Below are positions 1 to 6,423 of a stretch of DNA of 10,046 nt, one piece after another. Source of the stretch: JALHOM01 sp964444225 (GTDB lineage: Bacteria; Patescibacteriota; Saccharimonadia; Saccharimonadales; 2-12-FULL-41-12). The first letter of the stretch is position 1, and each line of letters opens with the position of its first letter. The stretch covers positions 1 to 10,046 of the forward strand of contig CAYUFM010000019.1 in the NCBI GenBank assembly GCA_964444225.1, written 5' to 3'. Below the pieces are notes generated by a model. The model ran no database searches. It was given only the letters and a program-made list of their open reading frames with translations, and was not told the origin of the DNA. The position numbers and the translations under genes are program-made.

Positions 1-462
1 GACATGAGCCTGATCGGACCACGGCCGGTCGTCTTGGCCGAAAAAGACCTCATAGCCGAGCGCGACAAATACGACGCCAACGCTATGACGCCAGGAATCG
101 GCGGCTGGGCCCAATCAAACGGCCGCGACGAAATCGACGTCAGAGAAAAAGCCCGTCTCGACGGCGAGTACGCTCAGAACTTCGGCTGGCGCATGGATGT
201 ATCGTGCCTGTGGCGCACCGCGGTAGCTATATTCACCTCACATGGCTTCAAAGAAGGCGGCTTCGGCGATACGCCATACAAGCGTATGGTGGCAAAAAAC
301 ACCCACCGTATAACCTTCACCGGCCGAGTCATCCGACGAGTCAAGAGGGATGTTGAGTCCATCAAGAAGCAACCCAAGCTTGCAAAAGAAAGTTATAGCA
401 AATATAAACTGAGGTTAATTTCACAAAAAAATAGTTCGAGCGAAGAGGCTCGCAGGCAATGA
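1..462 (+). CDS. Undecaprenyl-phosphate sugar-phosphate transferase, C-terminal part (5' truncated by window)
   Basis: This is the C-terminal part of a bacterial sugar transferase (Bac_transf, PF02397; WcaJ/WbaP/PglC-type catalytic core). The family moves a sugar phosphate from a nucleotide sugar to undecaprenyl phosphate at the inner face of the membrane and so starts the repeat unit. The frame is already open at base 1, and 153 codons are visible. Visible motifs are DMSLIGPRP (residues 1-9), RDKYDANAMTPGIGGWAQ (21-38, the family's PG(I/L)xGWAQ block) and NGRDEI (40-45). The usual KxxLDxxY segment is at 50-57 as KARLDGEY. The N-terminal membrane helix and first catalytic residues lie outside the window. 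The family core normally ends soon after the segment around residue 87. Here a basic tail of about 66 residues follows, and its last ~30 codons are in much AT-richer DNA. The stop codon TGA overlaps an ATG (ATGA at 459-462). The sugar transferred cannot be read from this fragment. Confidence 0.88.
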   Translation, partial: DMSLIGPRPVVLAEKDLIAERDKYDANAMTPGIGGWAQSNGRDEIDVREKARLDGEYAQNFGWRMDVSCLWRTAVAIFTSHGFKEGGFGDTPYKRMVAKNTHRITFTGRVIRRVKRDVESIKKQPKLAKESYSKYKLRLISQKNSSSEEARRQ

Positions 463-566
463 CCGTTCTGCCAAAAAGCGCATGGTGTTATTCACTTCGT
501 ATTCAACAAATGCATCTAAATCCAGCTGGTTGCTCGGCGGAAGCAAAGGCAGGTACACCGACATGA
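459..566 (+). CDS. Possible coupled 35-codon small ORF bridging two genes
   Basis: A 35-residue frame begins MTVLPKSAWCYS and ends AKAGTPT. Its ATG overlaps the TGA of the sugar transferase as ATGA (459-462), and its TGA overlaps the ATG of the next glycosyltransferase, again as ATGA (563-566). It therefore fills the intergenic space exactly. I recognise no domain and see no clear membrane segment. It could be a translational coupler that carries ribosomes to the next start, a remnant of a longer gene, or chance, since a 36-codon open stretch is not rare. There is no strong Shine-Dalgarno site before its ATG; CGCAGG at 451-456 lies very close. Confidence 0.28.
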   Translation: MTVLPKSAWCYSLRIQQMHLNPAGCSAEAKAGTPT

Positions 567-1938
567 CCAGAGTTACAATTTTGAATCAATATTTCTACCC
601 AGATAACGTGACTTCTGCGACCTTAACATACGAACTAGCTTGCGGATTGGCAAAAAATGGATACGACGTGAAGGCTGTAGCCGGCATGCCGTATGAATAT
701 CAAACGAACACGTCAGTAGCGAGACGCGAAATTAAAAATAATATTGAAATAAACAGAATTGACTATTCATCTTACGACCGATCGTCGAAAATCGGTCGAA
801 TTCGAAATTATTTCTCATTTTTTTGGGCTATAAAGCGGAATAAAAAGTTATTAAAAAACACAGACGTTTTAATAACATATTCTTCTCCGCCAATTAATCC
901 AATATTACCGGCTATTTATAGAAAAAAATACGGCTACAAGATGGTCAATGTAATATATGACCTGTACCCTGATCTAGCCTGCAACTTTGGATATATGAAG
1001 CCAAACGGTTTATCACAAAAGATACTCATTTTCATTAATGACTTTGTATATAAAAAGTGTGACAAAATAGTGGTTCTTTCGCAGGAAATGAAACAATATT
1101 TTATTGACCACAAAGGTCACGCCGATAAGGTCAGTGTTATTCCAAACTGGTATAATGACGACCATGGGCAAGCAGACGATATCACAGTAGATACGAAAAG
1201 ATTGTCAGTTCTATATGGCGGCAACATTGGTATTGTCCAGGACACTGAGACGCTAGCGCTTGGTATAGATAAATTTAAAAATCGTGATGATATTGAATTT
1301 ATTTTCGCCACACATGGTAATAAGCAAGATGAGTTTTTCAATAGGTTAGATAGTATGGGGGTGAATAATTACAAGCGTCTTGGGCTCCTAGAAAAGCATG
1401 ACTACGATAAGCTCCTGAAAACTGTTGATATTGGCATAGTTGCTGCCGACGAAAAAATAATCGGACTTGCTTCACCTAGTAAATTTTATGCATACATAGC
1501 GAAGTCGCTACCTGTACTATTTATCGGCCCCCAGGCCATGGATGTAGCAAAAGATATTACAGGCAATTCGATAGGGTACGTTGTCGCAAACGGAAAAATT
1601 GAGCAGTTCGTGCGAGCTATTGAGGATTTTNNNNNNNNNNNNNNNNNNNNNNNNNNNNNNNNNNNNNNNNNNNNNNNNNNNNNNNNNNNNNNNNNNNNNN
1701 NNNNNNNNNNNNNNNNNNNNNNNNNNNNNNGTACGTTGTCGCAAACGGAAAAATTGAGCAGTTCGTGCGAGCTATTGAGGATTTTCAAGCAACTCACAAA
1801 GAAGAAAAACTGAAGATGCGCCAGCGCGCTAGAGAGTTATTCTATACAAAATACACACTAATCAAATGTCTCGATAAGTATGATATATTATTGAAGGAGT
1901 TAAATAAGGAGATCAAAAATGAACGAATTTTCGAATAA
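563..1938 (+). CDS. wbuB: GT4-type glycosyltransferase, WbuB-like (putative L-FucNAc transferase); interrupted by assembly gap
   Basis: This is a GT-B fold glycosyltransferase of the WbuB-like group, acting at the cytoplasmic face of the membrane. The N-terminal half has an acceptor-side start (VTILNQYFYPD, residues 4-14) and VIYDLYPDLA (130-139). The donor half has YGGNIGIVQDTETL (218-231) and LASPSKFYAYIAKSLPVLF (302-320). ATG 563 is preferred over the in-frame ATG 482 because family-like sequence begins just after 563 and AAAGGCAGG precedes it. The raw reading frame breaks at the N run (1631-1730). Bases 1731-1785 repeat 1576-1630 exactly. If one copy and the Ns are removed, the frame runs on for 50 more codons (QATHKEEKLK through KNERIFE) to TAA 1936-1938, giving 406 residues, a normal family length. 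The collapsed gene overlaps fnlA by 20 bases. WbuB homologues add L-FucNAc and the FucNAc genes are adjacent, so that donor is likely but inferred. The symbol is by similarity. Confidence 0.82.
1576..1630 (+). repeat. 55-bp sequence, left copy at assembly gap
   Basis: These 55 bases, from GTACGTTGTC to GAGGATTTT, are identical to 1731-1785. The two copies abut the two edges of the N run. This fits the ends of two contigs that share a k-mer-length overlap and were not merged, not a biological repeat. Confidence 0.95.
1631..1730. other. Assembly gap of exactly 100 N
   Basis: A run of 100 N, the conventional filler for a gap of unknown size, lies inside the WbuB-like gene. Together with the 55-bp duplicate it adds 155 bases, which is not a multiple of three. 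Uncorrected translation therefore goes out of frame after the gap and ends falsely at 1813. The true gap length is probably zero, with a 55-base overlap. Confidence 0.97.
1731..1785 (+). repeat. 55-bp sequence, right copy at assembly gap
   Basis: Identical at all 55 positions to 1576-1630 and starting directly after the last N. Deleting 1631-1785 joins GAGGATTTT to CAAGCAACT and restores the reading frame of the WbuB-like gene. Confidence 0.95.
1906..1911 (+). promoter_or_regulatory. Ribosome binding site of fnlA
   Basis: AAGGAG lies 7 bases before ATG 1919. It sits inside the restored 3' end of the preceding glycosyltransferase gene, in keeping with translational coupling, and supports 1919 as the start. 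Confidence 0.75.
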
Positions 1939-2947
1939 AACTCTGTTGATAACCGGCGGTACCGGCTCATTCGGCAATGCAGTTCTGGATCTATTTTTAG
2001 ATACAGATATTAAAGAAATACGAATATTTTCTCGCGATGAGAAAAAGCAAGACGACATGCGTAAAAAATATTCGAATGACAAGATCAAGTTTTACATCGG
2101 CGATGTACGAAACTTGGAGAGTGTACGTGACGCTGTTCGTGACGTTGATTATATTTTCCATGCAGCAGCTCTTAAGCAAGTTCCTTCTTGTGAATTTTTT
2201 CCGATGGAGGCAGTGCGTACCAATGTACTAGGTACTGACAATGTATTAACAGCCGCGATAGATGCTAAAGTTAAAAAAGTTGTGTGCTTATCAACCGATA
2301 AAGCAGCTTACCCGATAAACGCCATGGGTACATCTAAGGCCATGATGGAAAAAGTGATTATCGCAAAATCTCGCAACGTCAGCGCAGACGAAACAACCAT
2401 TTGCTGTACTCGTTACGGTAACGTTATGGCTTCGCGTGGTTCGGTCATTCCGCTTTTTATAAATCTCATTAAAGACGGAAAACCTCTGACAATTACCGAT
2501 CCAGCTATGACAAGATTTCTGATGAATCTGTCTGAGGCTGTAGAGCTGGTGGTGTTCGCATTCAAAAATGCCAATCAAGGTGACTTGTTCGTTCAAAAAT
2601 CTCCTGCCAGCACCATTGCCGACCTAGCTGAAGCGATTCGCAGATTATTCAAACCAGAAGCTGAAATCAAAGTTATCGGCACTCGGCATGGCGAAAAAGC
2701 CCACGAGACCTTGATGACTCGTGAGGAAAAAGCTAAAGCCGAAGATCTCGGGGGTTACTTCCGCATCCCTGCTGATACGCGCGATTTAAACTACGATAAG
2801 TACTTCCATGATGGCTCAAAAACAGCGACTAAAATCGTAGAGTATAACTCGGAAAACACCGAACGTCTCGATATCAACGGCACGATAGAAAAAATATTGA
2901 CTGTCGATTACGTCAAAAAAGAACTAAAGTCAATAGGGAAACTGTAA
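1919..2947 (+). CDS. fnlA: UDP-GlcNAc 4,6-dehydratase/5-epimerase (FnlA/WbjB/CapE)
   Basis: A cytoplasmic short-chain dehydrogenase/reductase of the CapD/FlaA1 type (Polysacc_synt_2), 342 residues. FnlA homologues perform the first step to UDP-L-FucNAc: NADP-dependent 4,6-dehydration of UDP-GlcNAc coupled to C5 epimerisation. The Rossmann motif is GGTGSFG (13-19), followed by FSRDE (37-41) and GDVRN (61-65). HAAALKQVP (81-89) and STDKAAYPINAMGTSKAMMEK (125-145) are hallmark blocks of this family. As in other FlaA1-type dehydratases, the usual Tyr-x3-Lys is replaced by Met-x3-Lys (M136, K140). TRYGNVMASRGSVIPLF, TDPAMTRFLM and GTRHGEKAHETLMTREE also match the FnlA/CapE branch. The immediate fnlB and fnlC neighbours separate it from the pseudaminic-acid enzyme PseB, which shares the fold. 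ATG 1919 has a good ribosome binding site, and fnlB starts one base after its stop. Confidence 0.93.
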   Translation: MNEFSNKTLLITGGTGSFGNAVLDLFLDTDIKEIRIFSRDEKKQDDMRKKYSNDKIKFYIGDVRNLESVRDAVRDVDYIFHAAALKQVPSCEFFPMEAVRTNVLGTDNVLTAAIDAKVKKVVCLSTDKAAYPINAMGTSKAMMEKVIIAKSRNVSADETTICCTRYGNVMASRGSVIPLFINLIKDGKPLTITDPAMTRFLMNLSEAVELVVFAFKNANQGDLFVQKSPASTIADLAEAIRRLFKPEAEIKVIGTRHGEKAHETLMTREEKAKAEDLGGYFRIPADTRDLNYDKYFHDGSKTATKIVEYNSENTERLDINGTIEKILTVDYVKKELKSIGKL

Positions 2948-2948
2948 G

Positions 2949-4052
2949 TTGAAAATTCTAGTAACCGGCTCCGGAGGGTTTGTTGGTAAAAATTTAATTT
3001 CAATACTAAATGCCCGTGATGGTTTTGAGGTAGTCAAATACAGCAAGAGAAATTCGCTAAAAGATTTGGAAGATTTGATTAGGACATGTGATTTTATTGT
3101 CCATCTAGCGGGAGTCAACCGTCCGGTTGATGCCTCAGAATTTTATGAAAGTAACTTCCATCTAACTAATCAAATATGTGATTTATTAGAAAAAAACAAT
3201 TTAAAAACTCCCATTTTACTTAGTTCCAGTATTCAAGCCGAACGCGACAATGATTATGGAAAAAGTAAGCTCCAAGCCGAAGAGCGGGTTATGCAGTATG
3301 CCAAAGACAGTAATGCAAAGGCCTACGTCTATCGGTTTAAAAATCTGTATGGCAAATGGTCCAAGCCAAACTACAACAGCGTTGTCGCCACGTGGTGCTA
3401 CAATATTGCACGAGATATAGAAATTACGGTCAGCGACTTATCTATTGAACTCGAGCTTTGCTATATCGATGACGTAATTGATGCGATCATAGGCATGTTC
3501 GACGCAGTCAAACCGACAGGCTTATATGAAGTCCCAGCGACAGACAGAGTCACTCTCGGTGAACTAGAGTCACTCATAAGGTCATTCAAAGGATCCCGTA
3601 CGAATTTCTCATATCCCGATCAGACAACTCGTCTGGCCAAGAACCTATACGCTACTTACTTGAGTTATCTTCCCGAAAATCAGTTCTCATATCCACTGAA
3701 AATGAACGTAGACAATCGTGGCTCCTTTTCGGAATTTTTAAAAGACAAAACCAACGGTCAGATAAGCGTCAATATTTCTAAGCCTGGGGTTACCAAAGGT
3801 CAACACTGGCACCAGACGAAAAACGAAAAGTTCCTAGTAGTTCATGGACAAGGGACTATACAGTTCCGTGACGTCTTTTCAGATAAAATTATTGAATATA
3901 GGGTAAGCGACGAAAAGCTAGAGGTTGTCGATATACCGACGGGCTATGTACACAATATCATTAACACTGGATATGATACTATGGTGACAGTGATGTGGGC
4001 GAGCGAATTACTTGATCCAAGCCACCCCGACACGAACTACGAGGAGGTGTAG
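2949..4052 (+). CDS. fnlB: UDP-2-acetamido-2,6-dideoxy-hexos-4-ulose reductase (FnlB/WbjC/CapF), TTG start
   Basis: A bifunctional two-domain enzyme, 367 residues, for the second step of UDP-L-FucNAc synthesis; CapF-type proteins epimerise C3 and reduce the C4 keto group. Residues 1 to about 245 form a short-chain reductase domain: MKILVTGSGGFVGKNL holds GxxGxxG at 7-13, LLSSSIQ (90-96) is the Ser region, and Y103/K107 (YGKSK) are the YxxxK pair. Residues from about 250 form a cupin domain: DNRGSFSEFLK (255-265), then GQHWHQTKNEKFLVV with H286, H288 and E293, and GYVHNI with H335 as candidate metal ligands. The C-terminus WASELLDPSHPDTNY is typical of CapF/WbjC. The start codon is TTG 2949. 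No in-frame ATG lies near, and the nucleotide-binding strand begins at residue 2. TAGGGA at 2934-2939 is a plausible ribosome binding site. Confidence 0.93.
   Translation: MKILVTGSGGFVGKNLISILNARDGFEVVKYSKRNSLKDLEDLIRTCDFIVHLAGVNRPVDASEFYESNFHLTNQICDLLEKNNLKTPILLSSSIQAERDNDYGKSKLQAEERVMQYAKDSNAKAYVYRFKNLYGKWSKPNYNSVVATWCYNIARDIEITVSDLSIELELCYIDDVIDAIIGMFDAVKPTGLYEVPATDRVTLGELESLIRSFKGSRTNFSYPDQTTRLAKNLYATYLSYLPENQFSYPLKMNVDNRGSFSEFLKDKTNGQISVNISKPGVTKGQHWHQTKNEKFLVVHGQGTIQFRDVFSDKIIEYRVSDEKLEVVDIPTGYVHNIINTGYDTMVTVMWASELLDPSHPDTNYEEV
4041..4049 (+). promoter_or_regulatory. Ribosome binding site of fnlC
   Basis: GAGGAGGTG is the strongest Shine-Dalgarno match in the window. It lies 4-5 bases before ATG 4054 and inside the last codons of fnlB. 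It decides the start at 4054 against the longer in-frame TTG/ATG-like alternative near 4012. Confidence 0.85.
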
Positions 4053-4053
4053 A

Positions 4054-5178
4054 ATGAAAAAACTAAAACTAATGACGATTGTTGGCACACGGCCAGAGAT
4101 TATTCGCTTGAGCGCTGTAATAAAGAAGGCCGATAAATACTTCGATCATACGATTGTTCATACTGGACAAAACTATGACTACACACTGAATCAAATATTT
4201 TTCGAAGAGTTGGGACTTCGCGAACCGGACTTTTATTTAGAAAGTGTCGGTAAGGACCTGGGCGAAACGATGGGCAATATCATAGCTAAAAGCTACGGTG
4301 TTTTGGAGTCTGAAAAGCCTGATGCGCTCCTGGTGCTAGGTGACACAAACAGCGCATTGTCTGCCATAGGCGCTAAGCGACTCAAGATCCCGATTTTTCA
4401 TATGGAGGCTGGCAATCGTTGCTGGGATTGGAATGTCAGTGAAATGATTAATCGGAAGATAGTCGATCATATTGCTGATGTGAACTTGGCCTACACTGAA
4501 AATTCTCGTCGCTACTTACTCAGCGAAGGGATTGATGGCAAAACAATTTTTGTGACCGGTAGCCCTATGGCAGAGGTGCTGCGCGACAATATGGAATCAA
4601 TTGATGCTAGCGAAGTATTGAGCCGCATGGGACTAAACAAGGGTCAGTATATTTTAGTCTCAGCACACCGAGAAGAAAATATTGATAACGAAACAAACTT
4701 CATGTCACTAATGAACGCTATCAATTCAGTCGCAGAGCACTACAAAATGCCGGTGATCTACAGCACCCACCCTAGAAGTCAAAAATTTATCGATAAACGC
4801 GAATTCAAGTTTCACCCTCTAGTGCAGAATCTCAAGCCATTCGGATTCTTTGATTACAATAAACTTCAGAAGAACGCCTATTGCGTCCTAAGTGATAGCG
4901 GAACTCTGAGCGAAGAAAGCTCCATGGTCGGATTCCCGGGTGTGTTGATTCGCACCAGTACAGAACGTCCAGAGGTTATCGATAAAGGGGGAGTAATAGT
5001 GGGTGGAATTACCGAAAAAACTATTCAACAATCTCTCGACATGACAGTTTTGATGCATGAAAACAATGAAGAAAAAGCTTTACCTATTGACTATAAGGAT
5101 ACTAATGTTTCAGTGAAAGTCTGCAAGGCAATTCAGAGTTATACGGATATTGTTAATAGGACGGTTTGGGGCAAATAG
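4054..5178 (+). CDS. fnlC: UDP-FucNAc-forming 2-epimerase (FnlC/WbjD/CapG)
   Basis: A 374-residue UDP-GlcNAc 2-epimerase-like enzyme (WecB family, GT-B fold, cytoplasmic). In the Fnl pathway it inverts C2 to give UDP-L-FucNAc. Motifs: GTRPEIIR (11-18), HTGQNYD (36-42), GDTNS (96-100), HMEAGNR (116-122), INRKIVDHIADVN (132-144), SAHREEN (203-209), SDSGTLSEES (280-289) and TSTERPE (301-307). The HMEAGNRCWDW and NRKIVDHIAD stretches resemble the FnlC/CapG branch more than WecB itself, where HVEAGLRT is common. The usual PEE before INRK is altered to VSEM, which is a modest divergence. The gene starts one base after fnlB's TAG with a strong ribosome binding site. Function is well supported by the complete fnlA-fnlB-fnlC order. 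Confidence 0.93.
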   Translation: MKKLKLMTIVGTRPEIIRLSAVIKKADKYFDHTIVHTGQNYDYTLNQIFFEELGLREPDFYLESVGKDLGETMGNIIAKSYGVLESEKPDALLVLGDTNSALSAIGAKRLKIPIFHMEAGNRCWDWNVSEMINRKIVDHIADVNLAYTENSRRYLLSEGIDGKTIFVTGSPMAEVLRDNMESIDASEVLSRMGLNKGQYILVSAHREENIDNETNFMSLMNAINSVAEHYKMPVIYSTHPRSQKFIDKREFKFHPLVQNLKPFGFFDYNKLQKNAYCVLSDSGTLSEESSMVGFPGVLIRTSTERPEVIDKGGVIVGGITEKTIQQSLDMTVLMHENNEEKALPIDYKDTNVSVKVCKAIQSYTDIVNRTVWGK

Positions 5179-6422
5179 TCTTGGGTCAAAACGCAAAAAA
5201 TGATATAGCTATTTACGACTACGATGTATTGTTTTTGGGGGGGCTATTTCCTAATGGCTATGAAAATGAATTACTAAAAAACTCTAAAAGGAACGTTCAA
5301 AACGCAGCCAATAACTTGCAGTGGTCTTTGGTGCGAGGACTGGATATGAATCTTAAAAATCCAGTAAAGATACTCAATAGTGTATATGTTGGATCTTTTC
5401 CGTTTCTTTATAGAAAACCGTTTATTGATAGCTATGGCTTCTCACATATTAATGGAGCAGAAGATAAGAATGTAGGGTTTTTAAACATCCCTCTACTTAA
5501 ACACTGGAGCCGTCAGAGAAAATTAAAAAAATACATACGAAACTGGACTGAAAATTCATCTAGTAAAAAGAGGTTAGCAGTTGCGTATGCCGCCACGCCA
5601 GTGATGGTTAAAAGCTTGAGCTACATTAAGAGTCTAGATAGCTCCATAGCTACATGCCTTGTAGTACCTGACCTTCCGGAGCACATGAATGTTGGTAGTA
5701 AAAATGAAATATACAAAAAAGTAAAAGATATAGCTACACCAATGCTTTATGATGAAATGTCGAAATGTGATAGCTTCGTATATTTAACTGAAGCTATGGC
5801 CGAAAAGGCTGCACCAGGCAAACCATATGTAGTAGTAGAGGGTATAGCGACGACTAAGCATCCTAAAAAAAAGTATGGTAAAGTTTCAGACAAAACGACA
5901 TTTCTTTACACCGGTGGCATCAATAGTGACTACGGTGTAATCGAATTAATAGAGGCTTTTACAAGAATTGATGATTCCAGCATAAGATTACAGCTTTGCG
6001 GTGGTGGAGCGGATGTTGATAATGTTAAAAATTATTGCAAGCAAGATAATCGGATAGAGTATCTCGGACTACTGCCTTATGAGCGGGTTTTAGATCTGCA
6101 GGTCAAAGCGGATTTTCTTATTAATCCTCGCCGTGATTCTAATGAGTTCACAAAGTACAGCTTCCCATCAAAAATTATAGAATATTTAGCATCTGGCACG
6201 CCTACAATCTCGTATATACTAAGCGGATTTCCTAAGGAATATAAAAAATACTTGCTTGTAATTGACATTCAAAAAGGTATAGGCGAAGCTATAATTGACG
6301 CTTCGCAACTGTCTCGTAATGAAATTGAATTGATAGGACACGGGGGAGCGTCATTCGTACGGGATGAAAAGTCCGAAGAACGGCAAGTTGCAAAAATTTT
6401 AAGAATGATTGATCACCAATAG
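5166..6422 (+). CDS. GT4-like glycosyltransferase of unknown specificity, TTG start
   Basis: A 418-residue GT-B fold glycosyltransferase with family-1-like C-terminal domain. Evidence: FLYTGGINSDYGVIELIEAF (246-265), LQLCGGGAD (275-283), RIEYLGLLPYERV (296-308), ADFLINPRR (315-323) and EFTKYSFPSKIIEYLASGTP (327-346), the usual donor-binding block. The first Glu of the classical E-x7-E motif is absent (Tyr331); Glu339 is present. The N-terminal half is variable and would set the acceptor. No ATG lies near the 5' end. TTG 5166 (AGG at 5158-5160, overlapping fnlC by 13 bases) or TTG 5181 (GGGG at 5168-5171, two bases after fnlC's stop) are the two choices, differing by five residues. The protein most likely adds a sugar other than the first to the lipid-linked unit at the cytoplasmic membrane face. 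Donor and acceptor cannot be read from sequence. Confidence 0.85.
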   Translation: MGQIVLGQNAKNDIAIYDYDVLFLGGLFPNGYENELLKNSKRNVQNAANNLQWSLVRGLDMNLKNPVKILNSVYVGSFPFLYRKPFIDSYGFSHINGAEDKNVGFLNIPLLKHWSRQRKLKKYIRNWTENSSSKKRLAVAYAATPVMVKSLSYIKSLDSSIATCLVVPDLPEHMNVGSKNEIYKKVKDIATPMLYDEMSKCDSFVYLTEAMAEKAAPGKPYVVVEGIATTKHPKKKYGKVSDKTTFLYTGGINSDYGVIELIEAFTRIDDSSIRLQLCGGGADVDNVKNYCKQDNRIEYLGLLPYERVLDLQVKADFLINPRRDSNEFTKYSFPSKIIEYLASGTPTISYILSGFPKEYKKYLLVIDIQKGIGEAIIDASQLSRNEIELIGHGGASFVRDEKSEERQVAKILRMIDHQ

Positions 6423-6423
6423 T

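Noticed and set aside
482..562. Longer N-terminus for the WbuB-like protein from ATG 482
   Set aside because: The 27 extra residues do not resemble the family, there is no ribosome site before 482, and ATG 563 has AAAGGCAGG upstream with family-like sequence starting immediately after it.
1631..1785. Real tandem duplication or phase-variable repeat in the glycosyltransferase
   Set aside because: The copies abut a filler run of exactly 100 N, are 100% identical, and removal of one copy restores a full-length protein. An assembly overlap explains all of this.
2291..2596. Antisense open frame of about 100 codons inside fnlA, and similar ones at 6528-6854, 1117-1341 and 7945-8181
   Set aside because: They lie opposite well-supported coding sequence, have no recognisable domain or ribosome site, and read as shadows of the sense frames.
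4012..4053. Longer fnlC start overlapping the end of fnlB
   Set aside because: The extra 14 residues are a shadow of the fnlB tail in another frame, and GAGGAGGTG clearly serves ATG 4054.
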